Source: Mesorhizobium sp. ZC-5
Lineage (GTDB): Bacteria > Pseudomonadota > Alphaproteobacteria > Rhizobiales > Rhizobiaceae
Assembly (NCBI RefSeq): GCF_025753855.1
Contig: NZ_JAOWPT010000001.1
Location: 523,001 to 587,000 of the forward strand
Length of the DNA stretch: 64,000 bases
Direction of reading: 5' to 3'
Both the position numbers and the translations under genes were made by a program. A model generated the notes under the pieces. It was given only the letters and a program-made list of their open reading frames with translations. It was not told the origin of the DNA and searched no databases. Positions 1-8,847 of this stretch are shown here, in pieces. The first letter of the stretch is position 1. Every line of letters starts with the position of its first letter.

Positions 1-200
1 GCCGCCCGTTCCAGGAATGATACTGGCGTCAGCGGCTGGTGGTTGGCGACGTTCCGGTCAAGGTCGATGTCGTAGATGCTAGGCAAGTGCTCCCCCTCAT
101 GCGTGAGGAGGAGACTTTAGACCGGCGCTCCGCGACATTGAAGCAATCTGTTTTCAAATACGATCCCGCGCTGATGCGCCGCGTTCTGCCGGCCTGGCAA
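1..200. other. left edge without a supported gene
   Basis: This stretch lies beyond the 3' end of the minus-strand OpgC-like gene. Open frames that cross it (a 95-residue minus frame and a long plus frame) run antisense to or out of frame with that gene and have Arg/Pro-rich low-quality translations. I see no ribosome site, RNA gene or clear terminator here. Confidence 0.5.
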
Positions 201-1364
201 TCAGGATGCCGGTTTGAGTGCGCCACCAGCCGTCGTGCGCGAAACCGCGGCGGGTTTCGGTTTCTTGCCGCCCCAGCCGATCTTCGGCAGCCAGTCGAGG
301 TAGTAGGCGAGGGCAAACTGCAGCGCGATGCCGGCCGACATCAGGATGGAATCATAGAACAGGCCACCCGGGCTTACCGTCTTCATCACCTGCGCCACCA
401 TCGCCAGGATGGTGCCTGCGATGAACACCGGCAGCGAATGCTTGCCGAGCACCGCCAGCGGGTGGTCGGGGCCGGTCCGTGCCAGGTTGGACAGCACCGG
501 GATCGTCACGATGAGATAGGCGATCGACAGTATATGCAGCAGCCTCGATGCCGACAGGAACGTCTTGTCGAAGCCGGTCAGCACCGTCGGCAGGCCGGAG
601 GCGGTCTCGATACCCCACAGCGGCCATTTGACCCAGAAGAGCGCGCCGGCGAGATAGAATACCGCGGCACTTGCCATCCACCAGTTGAAGCGGATCTCGC
701 CGCCGCGCTTCACATGCATCATGCCGGCGATGCCGATCACGAACAGGAACTGCCAGGACAGCGGATTGAGGAACCAGAACCCGTCGCCGGGATAGTTCGC
801 CGGCGCGATCTGGTAGATGCCGGCGATAAGCCAGAGAAGGCCGGACGCCAGCACCATCAGCCGCAGGCTGACGGCGCCGATCAGCAGGAAGGCCGGCATC
901 ATCAGGAGCACCACGGCGTACATCGACAGGATATTGTTGTAGCCGACCTGGTGGCTCAGCGTCGCGATGCCGACCAGCGCTTCCGGCGTGTCATTGATGA
1001 TCAGTTCGATGTTGATCAGCTTCAAAAGGTCGGGCCGCGAGAAATACAGAGCCGCGGCGGAAAATATGCCGAGTGTCGCCACCGTGGTCATGATGTGGGT
1101 TGTGTAGAGGACGCCAGCACGCCGCCAAGCCTTCAGCGTGATCAAAAGCCGGTTGCCGGGTTCGAATTTCAACCCATAGGCCAACCCGACGGCGATGCCG
1201 GAGATCAGCACGAAGGCTTCGGCCGAATCGGAGAACCCGAAATTCTTGTGCGTGAAGTGCTCGAAGATCGTCCCCGGCACGTGGTTGACGAAGATCGTCA
1301 GCAGCGCGAGCGCGCGGAAAACGTCGATGCGGGTGTCCCGCTGGGAAGGTGCATTGCTGGTCAT
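201..1364 (-). CDS. opgC: OpgC-family integral membrane protein
   Basis: A 387-residue protein of about ten hydrophobic segments. It starts with MTSNAPSQRDTRIDVFRAL, and the RxDxFRALALLTIFVNH pattern near residues 12-28 with a following NFGFSDSAEAFVLISG segment is the hallmark of the OpgC/acyltransferase-3-like family. Family members are inner-membrane proteins linked to succinylation or other decoration of osmoregulated periplasmic glucans. The C-terminal tail is basic and cytoplasmic-looking. It stands alone on the minus strand, upstream of nothing co-oriented within 130 bases except the TauE-like gene. Family assignment is firm; the exact substituent transferred cannot be read from sequence. 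Confidence 0.85.
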   Translation of the reverse strand: MTSNAPSQRDTRIDVFRALALLTIFVNHVPGTIFEHFTHKNFGFSDSAEAFVLISGIAVGLAYGLKFEPGNRLLITLKAWRRAGVLYTTHIMTTVATLGIFSAAALYFSRPDLLKLINIELIINDTPEALVGIATLSHQVGYNNILSMYAVVLLMMPAFLLIGAVSLRLMVLASGLLWLIAGIYQIAPANYPGDGFWFLNPLSWQFLFVIGIAGMMHVKRGGEIRFNWWMASAAVFYLAGALFWVKWPLWGIETASGLPTVLTGFDKTFLSASRLLHILSIAYLIVTIPVLSNLARTGPDHPLAVLGKHSLPVFIAGTILAMVAQVMKTVSPGGLFYDSILMSAGIALQFALAYYLDWLPKIGWGGKKPKPAAVSRTTAGGALKPAS

Positions 1365-1498
1365 GTTCAGTCACGGATTTTTGTTGCGAGAGGCTGGTCC
1401 GAGACGAACCGCCGGGATGATCTGTTCCCGCCCATAACGCGCAAGTACCCGAAAAGGATGACAGTTTTGCGATTTTCCCCGTCACGAATTGTTCATCG

Positions 1499-2269
1499 CT
1501 AAAACATTTGAACGGCGCCGTCCCACACCAGCTTGAGCGCCACGACTGCCACCGTGGCATAGGTGAAGGGGTAGAAAACCTCGGGCCGCATGCGCCTTAC
1601 AAGCCATGCGCCGGCAAGCGTGGCGAGCGGTGCAACCGGCATCAGGGCAGCGGAGGCGGCGAGATTGGTCGCATCGAACTGGCCGAGCGCGAAATAGGGA
1701 ATGAGCTTCACCGCATTGGTCACCGCAAAAAAGATCGCGGCGGTACCGGTGACGACCTTCGGATCGAGGCGCAGCGGCAGCGCATAGACCTGGAAGGGCG
1801 GGCCGCCGACATGCGCGATGAAGCTGGTGAAACCCGCAACAGTGCCCCAGAACGCCGCGGCGATGCGGTTCGGCTGCGCCGCGTGGTGGGAGCCATGACG
1901 GTATCTCAGGTAGAACCAGCGGCCGACGAAGACGATGGCCACCAAACCGACCATGAAACGCACCATGTCCGGTGTCACCACCGCGGCCATCAGCCAGCCC
2001 GCGCCGATGCCGACCATGGCGCCGGGCAGCATCTGCACCAGGATCTGCCGGTTGAAGACGCCGCGCCAGGTCCACAGCGACACGATGTCCATCAGCACGA
2101 GGATCGGCAGCAGGATTGCAGCCGCCTGCACCGGCGAGATCACCAGCGCCATCAGCGGGACGCCGACAAATCCGACGGCGCCGCCGAAACCGCCTTTCGA
2201 CAGGCCGACCAGCACGACGGCGGGGATCGCGACCGCGTAGAATGACGGATCGGAAAGCAGTGCGTTCAT
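1499..2269 (-). CDS. TauE/SafE-family sulfite/organosulfonate exporter-like permease
   Basis: A 256-residue polytopic membrane protein. The N-terminal motif GLSKGGFGGAVGFVGVPLMA (about residues 20-40) is typical of TauE/SafE permeases, and a second glycine-rich repeat containing AFWGTVAGFTSFIAHVGGPP occurs mid-protein, giving the usual two-fold repeat of four helices each. The family is associated with export of sulfite, sulfoacetate and related anions, but the substrate here is not shown. I chose the ATG at 2269 rather than an upstream one 33 bases away because the protein then begins MNALLSDPSFYAVAIPAVVL, directly ahead of the first helix. Confidence 0.85.
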   Translation of the reverse strand: MNALLSDPSFYAVAIPAVVLVGLSKGGFGGAVGFVGVPLMALVISPVQAAAILLPILVLMDIVSLWTWRGVFNRQILVQMLPGAMVGIGAGWLMAAVVTPDMVRFMVGLVAIVFVGRWFYLRYRHGSHHAAQPNRIAAAFWGTVAGFTSFIAHVGGPPFQVYALPLRLDPKVVTGTAAIFFAVTNAVKLIPYFALGQFDATNLAASAALMPVAPLATLAGAWLVRRMRPEVFYPFTYATVAVVALKLVWDGAVQMF

Positions 2270-2465
2270 GCAGGGGCGCCTTTTCGTTCCCGCGTGAGAC
2301 ATCGGACCCGAAAAAAGGGAACCGCTACGGCATGCCGCTTAGCCGGATTGCGCACGCATTGCGAGAGCCGCGTGGCACTGGCCTATCTGTTCAACGACCT
2401 TGCATTGTTCTATTCGCAATCCGTAGACGCCGCCGGTCCGGCGACACTTTCTGGAACAGGCTGCC

Positions 2466-3119
2466 ATGGCTGAAGTACCCAACCGCTGCCGTATCGTGCT
2501 GATCGCGCCCTCTGGCCAACCGCCCGCCGATCTGGAGCACAAGCTCCGGCAGGCTCTGGAAGGCGGCGACGTCGCCTCGTTGATCCTGCCCTGTTACGAC
2601 TTGCACGAGGCGGCGTTCCAGGCGCTTGCCGAACGCCTGGTGCCGATCGCCCAGGAAGCCGGTGTCGCCGTGGTGATCGCCGGAGATACCCGTATCGCCG
2701 CCCGCATCAAGGCCGATGGCGTCCACGTCGAATCGGGAAAGCAGGCGCTGGCCGACGCGATCGATCGGCTGCAGGACAAGATGATGGTCGGCACGGGGGG
2801 CATAAAGACGCGCGACGAGGCGCTCGAGCTTGGCGAGGTGCGGCCGGACTATGTTTTCTTCGGCCGCTTCGGTTATGACAACACGCCGGAGCCGCACCCG
2901 CGCAACCTCAATCTGGCGGACTGGTGGGCGGAGATGATCGAGATCCCCTGCATCGTTCTTGCCGGCTCAGGCATCGAATCCGTCGCAACGGTCGCGGCGA
3001 CAGGTGCCGAGTTCGTCGCCCTCTCGGCGGCGGTTTTCGGCGAAGGGCTGGACCCACGCGAACAGGTCGCCAAAGGCAATTTACTGCTTGACCAAAAAGC
3101 GCCGCGTTTCGAGGCTTAG
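2466..3119 (+). CDS. thiamine-phosphate synthase (ThiE/TenI)-like protein
   Basis: A 217-residue TIM-barrel-like protein. DGVHVES (about residue 85), a GTGGIKTRDEALEL segment, DYVFFGRFGYD, and a terminal CIVLAGSGIESV phosphate-binding-like loop line up with ThiE/TenI enzymes, which join hydroxymethylpyrimidine pyrophosphate and thiazole phosphate to make thiamine phosphate. Several ThiE signature positions are altered: the usual GVSxH segment reads GTGGIK and the GPIFxTxTK segment reads FGRFGYDNT. This may therefore be a paralogue with changed activity rather than the main ThiE. No other thiamine genes lie nearby. It is followed after 9 bases by a SEL1-repeat gene on the same strand. Confidence 0.7.
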   Translation: MAEVPNRCRIVLIAPSGQPPADLEHKLRQALEGGDVASLILPCYDLHEAAFQALAERLVPIAQEAGVAVVIAGDTRIAARIKADGVHVESGKQALADAIDRLQDKMMVGTGGIKTRDEALELGEVRPDYVFFGRFGYDNTPEPHPRNLNLADWWAEMIEIPCIVLAGSGIESVATVAATGAEFVALSAAVFGEGLDPREQVAKGNLLLDQKAPRFEA

Positions 3120-3128
3120 AAGCTCTCC

Positions 3129-4136
3129 GTGTCGTACAGATCGCGCCTCATATTCCATCTTCTGGCCGCTTTGGCCGCGGCAACGCCGGCCGCCGCGACG
3201 GATGGCGCACGCCCGGGCTCGCCCGCCGCTGCTCCACCAGCGGCCGCGGCTCCCGCAACCCCGGATGCGGGTGCGGCGGAAAAAATCGATCCCCTGCGCT
3301 TCGGTTCGAAGCCCGCCGATCCGGCCTATGGCGCGTTCCAGCGTGGACTCTACAAGACGGCGCTCAATCTGGCACTGCCACGCGCCGAGGCCGGCGAGGC
3401 TCCCGCCCAGACGCTCGTCGCCGAAATCCTGTCGCGCGGCCTCGGCGTCAAGCGCGACGAGACCGCGGCCGCGAAATGGTATCAGCTGGCGGCCGAACAG
3501 GGCGTCCCCGAAGCACAGTTCCAATATGCGCTGATGCTCATCGACGGCCGTTTCGTGACCAAAGATCCCAAGGCCGCCTTCGCGCTGATGCAGGCGTCGG
3601 CGGAAGCCGGCAACCCGCTGGCGCAGTTCAACTATGCGCAGCTGCTGGTCAAGCGCGATCGTGGCCGGCCTGGCATCGAGGCGGCGTTTCCCTATTACCA
3701 GAAAGCCGCCGAAGCCGATCTTCCCGACGCGCAATATGCGATGTCGCAGATCCTCGCCAACGGTACCGGAGGCCAGAAGCCCGACGACGTGAAGGCCCGC
3801 GAATGGCTGGTCCGGGCAGCCCGCCAGAACTACGACACCGCGCAGCTCGACCTCGGCAGCTGGCTGATCTCCGGCCGCGGCGGCGAGCGCGACCTGAAAT
3901 CGGGCTTTGCCTGGCTGAAGCGTGCCGCCGAGGGCGGCAACGTCGCCGCCCAGAACAGGGTGGCTAAGCTCTACATGCAGGGTATCGGCACCGAGCCGGA
4001 CAGCATCTTCGCCGCCGCCTGGTATATTCTCGCCCGCCGCGCCGGCCTGTTCGATCCGGTCATGGACGACTTCATGAACGGCCTGACACCGGAAGAATTG
4101 AAGACCGCGCTCGGCCGCGCGAACCGCCTGCGCTGA
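3129..4136 (+). CDS. secreted SEL1-like tetratricopeptide repeat protein
   Basis: A 335-residue protein with a GTG start, a signal-peptide-like N terminus (MSYRSRLIFHLLAALAAATP) and then an Ala/Pro-rich linker. From about residue 65 onward there are repeated SEL1-type units of about 36 residues, seen as AAKWYQLAAEQGVPEAQFQYALM, LMQASAEAGNPLAQFNYAQLL, YYQKAAEADLPDAQYAMSQI and WLKRAAEGGNVAAQNRVAKL (each quoted only in part of its length). SEL1 repeats are protein-interaction scaffolds, often in envelope or stress signalling. It starts 9 bases after the ThiE-like stop, so the two are probably co-transcribed. Partner unknown. Confidence 0.85.
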   Translation: MSYRSRLIFHLLAALAAATPAAATDGARPGSPAAAPPAAAAPATPDAGAAEKIDPLRFGSKPADPAYGAFQRGLYKTALNLALPRAEAGEAPAQTLVAEILSRGLGVKRDETAAAKWYQLAAEQGVPEAQFQYALMLIDGRFVTKDPKAAFALMQASAEAGNPLAQFNYAQLLVKRDRGRPGIEAAFPYYQKAAEADLPDAQYAMSQILANGTGGQKPDDVKAREWLVRAARQNYDTAQLDLGSWLISGRGGERDLKSGFAWLKRAAEGGNVAAQNRVAKLYMQGIGTEPDSIFAAAWYILARRAGLFDPVMDDFMNGLTPEELKTALGRANRLR

Positions 4137-4227
4137 TGGCCCTCTCTTGCCTCCCGGGGCGTTTTGTGGTCATGGAAGCGCCGAAACCGCCGTCCCGGCG
4201 GACAAACCTCTTCCGGAATAGCTGAAC

Positions 4228-4794
4228 ATGGCCAAGATCAACGGCAACGAAATCCGTCCCGGCAACGTCATCGAACATGATGGCGGCCTCTGGGTGGCGG
4301 TCAGGACGAACGCGGTGAAGCCCGGCAAGGGCGGCGCCTACAACCAGGTCGAACTGAAGAACCTCATCAACGGCACCAAGCTCAACGAGCGTTTCCGTTC
4401 CGCCGAGACGGTCGAGAAGGTCCGCCTCGAGCAGAAGGATTTTTCCTTCCTCTACGCGCAGGAAGACTCGCTGGTGTTCATGGATACGCAGAGCTACGAG
4501 CAGCTCGAGCTGAACAAGGATTTCGTCGGGGAGCGTGCCGCCTTCCTGCAGGATGGCATGATGGTCACCGTCGAGCTCTACGAGGAGCGCCCGATCGGCA
4601 TTTCCTTGCCCGACACGGTGACGTTGACGATCACCGAGGCCGACCCGGTGGTGAAGGGCCAGACGGCCGCTTCCTCCTACAAGCCGGCAATGCTCGAAAA
4701 CGGCATCCGCGTGCTGGTGCCGCCCTTCATTTCGTCCGGCGAACGCATCATCGTCGACACCAACGAGATCACCTACGTCCGTCGCGCGGACTAA
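4228..4794 (+). CDS. efp: translation elongation factor P
   Basis: A 188-residue protein, the normal EF-P length, with the three-domain arrangement: a KOW-like N-terminal domain ([20 protein letters not shown]) and two OB-fold domains ending in [23 protein letters not shown] binds between the P and E sites and relieves stalling at polyproline stretches. Lys34 in the PGKGGAY loop is the position that EpmA beta-lysylates in enteric bacteria; no epmA homologue is visible here. It is followed by the SuhB-like phosphatase on the same strand, with an intervening repeat element. Confidence 0.96.
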   Translation: MAKINGNEIRPGNVIEHDGGLWVAVRTNAVKPGKGGAYNQVELKNLINGTKLNERFRSAETVEKVRLEQKDFSFLYAQEDSLVFMDTQSYEQLELNKDFVGERAAFLQDGMMVTVELYEERPIGISLPDTVTLTITEADPVVKGQTAASSYKPAMLENGIRVLVPPFISSGERIIVDTNEITYVRRAD

Positions 4795-4798
4795 AATC

Positions 4799-4893
4799 CG
4801 GCAGTCGGGCTTCGGCAGTCGGGCTTTGCAAGAGCCTCTGCCCATCGCCGGAATCGGTCGCGCATTTTCGATTGCCGACTGCCTACTGCCTAC
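4799..4893. repeat. short tandem repeats with complementary arm between efp and suhB
   Basis: Two perfect head-to-tail copies of CGGCAGTCGGGCTT lie at 4799-4812 and 4813-4826. About 50 bases on, GCCGACTGCC followed by two CTACTGC units (about 4874-4893) is complementary to the GGCAGTCGG core of the tandem copies, so the transcript could fold back. From memory, CTACTGC-type tandem repeats are a recurrent intergenic element in rhizobia and give spurious YCLLP-rich frames, as happens here. Confidence 0.6.
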
Positions 4894-4908
4894 TGCCGAG
4901 GAACACCG

Positions 4909-5709
4909 ATGGCCCGCTCAGCCCTTCTCAACGTAATGGTCCAGGCCGCCATGAAGGCAGGCCGCTCGCTCGCCCGCGATTTCGGCGAGGTGCAGAACCT
5001 GCAGGTCTCGCTGAAAGGCCCGGGCGATTATGTCAGCCAGGCCGACCGCAAGGCCGAAGAAGTCATCCATGCTGAACTGTCCCGGGCCCGCCCCGGCTAC
5101 GCGTTCCTGATGGAGGAGCGCGGCGTTGTCGAAGGCGAGGACGAGCAACACCGCTGGATCGTCGACCCGCTCGACGGCACCACCAACTTCCTCCACGGCC
5201 TGCCGATGTTTTCGATCTCCATTGCGCTGGAGCGTCAGGGGCAGATCGTCGCCGGCGTCATTTACAATCCGGCGATGGACGAACTCTACACCGCCGAACG
5301 CGGCGGCGGCGCCTTCCTCAACGACCGCCGCCTGCGTGTCGCCGGGCGCAACAAGCTCGCCGACACGGTGATCGGCACCGGCATTCCGCATCTCGGCCGC
5401 GGCCATCATGGCAACTACCTGATCGAACTGCGCAACGTCATGGCCGAGACCGCCGGCATCCGCCGCATCGGGTCCGCCGCGCTCGATCTGGCCTATGTCG
5501 CGGCCGGCCGTCTCGACGGTTTCTGGGAAGAGTCGCTGTCGCCATGGGACATCGCCGCCGGCATTCTGATGATCCGCGAAGCGGGCGGCTTCGTCAGCGA
5601 CAAGTCGGGCGGCCAGGAGATGCTGGACAGCGGCACCATCGTCGCCGGCAACGAAGCGGTCCACCGCGCACTGCTGAAAACCCTGAAGAAGCCGCTGCCG
5701 GCAAAATGA
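4909..5709 (+). CDS. suhB: inositol monophosphatase family protein (SuhB-like)
   Basis: A 266-residue Mg2+-dependent, Li+-sensitive-type phosphatase. The metal-binding motif WIVDPLDGTTNFLHGLP lies at about residues 82-98, and the second signature WDIAAGILMIREAGG at about 210-225; EER at about 66-68 (MEERGVVEGE) supplies the usual first-metal glutamate. Members hydrolyse inositol-1-phosphate, and SuhB also acts in rRNA transcription antitermination in E. coli. The start is supported by GAGGAA about 8 bases upstream (CCGAGGAACACCGATG). It probably shares a transcript with efp. Confidence 0.9.
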   Translation: MARSALLNVMVQAAMKAGRSLARDFGEVQNLQVSLKGPGDYVSQADRKAEEVIHAELSRARPGYAFLMEERGVVEGEDEQHRWIVDPLDGTTNFLHGLPMFSISIALERQGQIVAGVIYNPAMDELYTAERGGGAFLNDRRLRVAGRNKLADTVIGTGIPHLGRGHHGNYLIELRNVMAETAGIRRIGSAALDLAYVAAGRLDGFWEESLSPWDIAAGILMIREAGGFVSDKSGGQEMLDSGTIVAGNEAVHRALLKTLKKPLPAK

Positions 5710-5785
5710 TGCTGCGGCGCCAGGCCGCATGTTTCCGACGCACCGCCGTCAATAGCTTGTCACAAGGCAGTGCCAAGAAAAAAGC

Positions 5786-6478
5786 ATGGCAGTGGAATCA
5801 AGCCAGCAACCAGCTCAGCAAATACCGTTCATCGGCCGCTTCTCCTATTCGCGCGCCGAACTGATTGCCGATGGCATCGTCCATGCGGTGGGCATCGTCC
5901 TGGCGATCGCCGCCGGCTCCGCCCTGCTCACCGTGTCGGCTTTCCACACCGGTCCCGGCGAATACGCCGCGGCGGTCTTCTATGTCGTTTCTCTTTTGAC
6001 GGTGCTGTCGATCTCCTGCGCTTATAATCTCTGGCCCATTTCGCCTGCGAAATGGATTCTGCGCCGTTTCGACCACGCGGCGATCTATCTGCTGATCGCC
6101 GGCACCTACACGCCGTTCCTCGCTCAACTCGACGACATCGCGCTCGCCCGCACCATGCTCGCCGTCGTCTGGGGCGCCGCCGCGATCGGCATGTCGGTAA
6201 AACTGTTCCTGCCTGGCCGCTTCGACCGATTGGCTGTGGTCTTCTACCTGGCGATCGGCTGGAGCGGCGTCGCCATAACCGGGACGCTGCTGGAGGCGCT
6301 GCCTCATTCGACCGTCTGGCTGATGGTCGCGGGCGGCATCGTCTATTCCTGCGGCGTCGTCTTCTTCGTCTGGCGCAGCCTGCGTTTCCAGTCCGCCGTC
6401 TGGCATGGTTTCGTCGTCACCGCCGCTTGCCTGCATCTCGCAGCCGTGATCGATTGCCTGGTGATCAATCGTCTTTAG
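5786..6478 (+). CDS. trhA: hemolysin III / TrhA family seven-helix membrane protein
   Basis: A 230-residue protein with about seven hydrophobic helices. Recognisable PAQR/HlyIII family pieces are GIVHAVGIVLAIAAG, the FDHAAIYLLIAGTYTPF segment, and a final FVVTAACLHLAAVIDCLVI helix; the conserved histidines (HAVG, DHAAI, HxxAV) are all present and in related proteins bind zinc. The family has been linked to membrane-energy homeostasis in E. coli. The start chosen gives a short hydrophilic N terminus. It is monocistronic by spacing (75 bases upstream, 112 downstream). Confidence 0.88.
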   Translation: MAVESSQQPAQQIPFIGRFSYSRAELIADGIVHAVGIVLAIAAGSALLTVSAFHTGPGEYAAAVFYVVSLLTVLSISCAYNLWPISPAKWILRRFDHAAIYLLIAGTYTPFLAQLDDIALARTMLAVVWGAAAIGMSVKLFLPGRFDRLAVVFYLAIGWSGVAITGTLLEALPHSTVWLMVAGGIVYSCGVVFFVWRSLRFQSAVWHGFVVTAACLHLAAVIDCLVINRL

Positions 6479-6590
6479 GGCCAAACACGGTGCTTTCTGC
6501 ACCAAGGGCCAATGGCGCGCCTTCCAATTTCGTCACATTTCCGTTTAGACTCACGCGCAACTGGACGGCGGACAATCAGGGCACGAGCGG

Positions 6591-7613
6591 ATGGCATTCT
6601 TCAGGAATTTCGGTTCGGACGTTTTGGCGACGAACACCAGCTACGACCCGCACAAACTGTCGAGTCCCCAGGTCTTCCTGCTTTCCATGCTGATTTTCCT
6701 TGCCATCGTCGGTTTCATCGCCGCGATCCTCTACCGGCAGATCTCCAGTGCCTTCGTCACCAACCCCGGCCTCAACGGGCTTATCGTCGGCGTCCTCGTC
6801 GTCGGCATCCTGCTCGCCTTCATGCAAGTGGTGCGCCTGTTTCGCGAGATTCGCTGGGTAAACTCGTTCCGCGCCGGCTCCGAGGATGCCGAGCCGGTGC
6901 TGCTGGCGCCGATGAAAGCCCTGCTCAGCCGCTCGTCGGCGATGTCGATGTCGACGCTCTCGATGCGCACGATCCTCGATTCCATCGCGTCCCGCCTCGA
7001 CGAGAGTCGCGACGTCTCGCGCTACCTCGTCGGCCTGCTGGTTTTCCTCGGCCTGCTCGGCACCTTCTGGGGCCTGCTCGCCACGATCGGCTCGATCGGC
7101 GACACCATCCGTTCGCTCGACCCCGGTTCCGGCGACGCCAACGACGTCCTTGAATCGCTGAAATCCGGGCTTTCGGCACCGCTTGACGGCATGGGCACCG
7201 CCTTCTCGTCCTCGCTTTTCGGCCTTTCCGGCTCGCTGGTCCTCGGCTTTCTCGACCTGCAGGCCGGCCGCGCCCAGACCCGTTTCTACACCGAACTGGA
7301 AAACTGGCTGTCGTCGGTCACCGACCTGTCGTCCGACATCCCGGTCGTCGATCCCGGCAAGGCCGGCACCGCCGACGAGATCCGCCAGCTCTCCGAGCGG
7401 CTGCGCGGCATGCAGGAAAACGGCGGTTCCAACCAGCGCGTCGCCAACGCCATGGCCAACCTTGCCGACGGCATTTCCGGTCTCGTCAAGAACATGCGCT
7501 CAGAGCAGCAGATGATGCGCGATTGGGTCGAGGCGCAATCGGACGAGCAGAAGGCGATGCGCGCAACTCTGGAGAAGATCGCCGGTGCCCTGAAGAACAA
7601 GGAGCCCAACTGA
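6591..7613 (+). CDS. MotA/TolQ/ExbB-like proton-channel family protein
   Basis: A 340-residue protein with membrane segments at about residues 27-50, 62-84, 145-170 and 203-225. The segment GLLVFLGLLGTFWGLLATIGSIGDT followed by PLDGMGTAFSSSLFGLSGSL (read in two pieces) is the conserved TolQ/MotA/ExbB core forming the stator helices. The C-terminal 100 residues are hydrophilic and probably helical. Its stop overlaps the next start by one base (TGATG), so it is translationally coupled to a MotB/OmpA-like partner, and together they are expected to make a proton-driven motor anchored to peptidoglycan. No flagellar genes are near. Resemblance to ZorA of Zorya defence is structural only; no zorC, zorD or zorE follows. 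Confidence 0.85.
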   Translation: MAFFRNFGSDVLATNTSYDPHKLSSPQVFLLSMLIFLAIVGFIAAILYRQISSAFVTNPGLNGLIVGVLVVGILLAFMQVVRLFREIRWVNSFRAGSEDAEPVLLAPMKALLSRSSAMSMSTLSMRTILDSIASRLDESRDVSRYLVGLLVFLGLLGTFWGLLATIGSIGDTIRSLDPGSGDANDVLESLKSGLSAPLDGMGTAFSSSLFGLSGSLVLGFLDLQAGRAQTRFYTELENWLSSVTDLSSDIPVVDPGKAGTADEIRQLSERLRGMQENGGSNQRVANAMANLADGISGLVKNMRSEQQMMRDWVEAQSDEQKAMRATLEKIAGALKNKEPN

Positions 7614-8644
7614 TGGCGCTCGCCCGCGGCCGGCGTACACAGCGCACGATCGATTACTGGCCGGGGTTCGTTGACGCGCTGTCCACGCTGCTTTTGGCCA
7701 TCATGTTCCTGCTGTCGGTCTTCGTGCTGGCGCAGTTCCTGCTCTCGCGCGAAATCAGCGGCAAGGACGAGGTCCTGAACCGCCTCAATTCGCAGATCAA
7801 CGAGCTGACGCAGTTACTGTCGCTCGAACGCACCAACAGCCAGGACATGGAAGATTCCCTCGCCAACCTGCAGGCGTCGCTCTCGGCGGCCGTATCCGAA
7901 AAGACGCGGCTCGAGCAGTTGCTGTCCCAGGGCGCCGGCGCCGACCAGCAGGCCACCGCGCGCATCGGCACGCTGACCGGCGAACTGGATCAGGAACGGC
8001 AGCTCAGCCAGCGCGCCATGTCGCAGGTCGAATTGCTCAACCAGCAGATCTCCGCTCTGCGAAAGCAGATCGGCGCGCTTGAGCAGGCGCTTGACGTGTC
8101 CGAAGTGCGCGACCGCGAATCCAACACCAAGATCGCCGACCTCGGCCGCCGCCTCAATGTCGCGCTTGCCCAGCGCGTGCAGGAATTGAACCGCTACCGT
8201 TCCGATTTTTTCGGCCGCCTGCGCGAGATTCTGTCCGACCGTGAAAACATCCGCATCGTCGGTGACCGTTTCGTGTTCCAGTCGGAAGTCCTGTTCCCGG
8301 TCGGCTCCGAAGTCATCAACGACGCCGGTCGCGAAGAGATGAAAAAGCTCGCCGGCGCGATCATCGAGCTGCAGAAGGAAATCCCGCCCGAGATCAACTG
8401 GGTGCTGCGTGTCGACGGCCACACCGACAACGTGCCGCTGTCCGGTTCAGGGCGCTACCGGGACAATTGGGAGCTGTCCTCCGCGCGTTCCACGTCGGTG
8501 GTTAAATTCCTCATCGAGAACGGCGTGCCGGCCAACCGGCTGGTCGCCGCTGGTTTCGGCGAGTTCCAGCCGCTCGACGCCGCCGACACTCCGGAAGCCC
8601 GCGACAGGAACCGCCGCATCGAACTGAAGCTCACCGAGCGGTGA
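7613..8644 (+). CDS. MotB/OmpA-domain peptidoglycan-binding partner protein
   Basis: A 343-residue protein: a short basic N terminus, one membrane helix (about residues 20-42, GFVDALSTLLLAIMFLLSVF) carrying the Asp that in MotB and ZorB conducts protons, a long predicted coiled coil (about 50-190, many Gln/Leu/Glu heptads), and a C-terminal OmpA domain with VLRVDGHTDNVPL, NWELSSARS, GFGEFQPL and RDRNRRIELKL motifs that binds peptidoglycan. The start at 7613 overlaps the stop of the MotA/ExbB-like gene. The long coiled coil between helix and OmpA domain is longer than in classic MotB. Confidence 0.87.
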   Translation: MALARGRRTQRTIDYWPGFVDALSTLLLAIMFLLSVFVLAQFLLSREISGKDEVLNRLNSQINELTQLLSLERTNSQDMEDSLANLQASLSAAVSEKTRLEQLLSQGAGADQQATARIGTLTGELDQERQLSQRAMSQVELLNQQISALRKQIGALEQALDVSEVRDRESNTKIADLGRRLNVALAQRVQELNRYRSDFFGRLREILSDRENIRIVGDRFVFQSEVLFPVGSEVINDAGREEMKKLAGAIIELQKEIPPEINWVLRVDGHTDNVPLSGSGRYRDNWELSSARSTSVVKFLIENGVPANRLVAAGFGEFQPLDAADTPEARDRNRRIELKLTER

Positions 8645-8847
8645 TCGCCGCATTCGGCATCGGATTGTGATCGCGGGAACGTGTTGAAGGTTACCTTTTC
8701 TTAATTTGGTTCCCTTCGGCACTCGATCTAGATTCCGGGAACGGTCCGGGAATCGCCGGCGATGATCTTCCATCGCGACACGACGGGATCAGACGGGCCG
8801 CAAAACGCGGGGCGCCCTGTCGCTCCGCCAGGTTCGGGAGACGCAAA

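Noticed and set aside
39-1502. 487-residue plus-strand frame across the OpgC gene
   Set aside because: Its translation is rich in Arg, His, Gln and Asp with no fold features, and it is antisense to a well-supported membrane protein. It is a GC-driven shadow.
6591-8644. Zorya defence system (ZorAB)
   Set aside because: Only the motor pair is present; ZorC, ZorD or ZorE are missing and neighbours are housekeeping genes.
8691-8710. CtrA-like site TTAC-N6-TTAA upstream of the small secreted protein
   Set aside because: The spacing is six rather than seven bases and the first half-site is imperfect, so it is within chance expectation.
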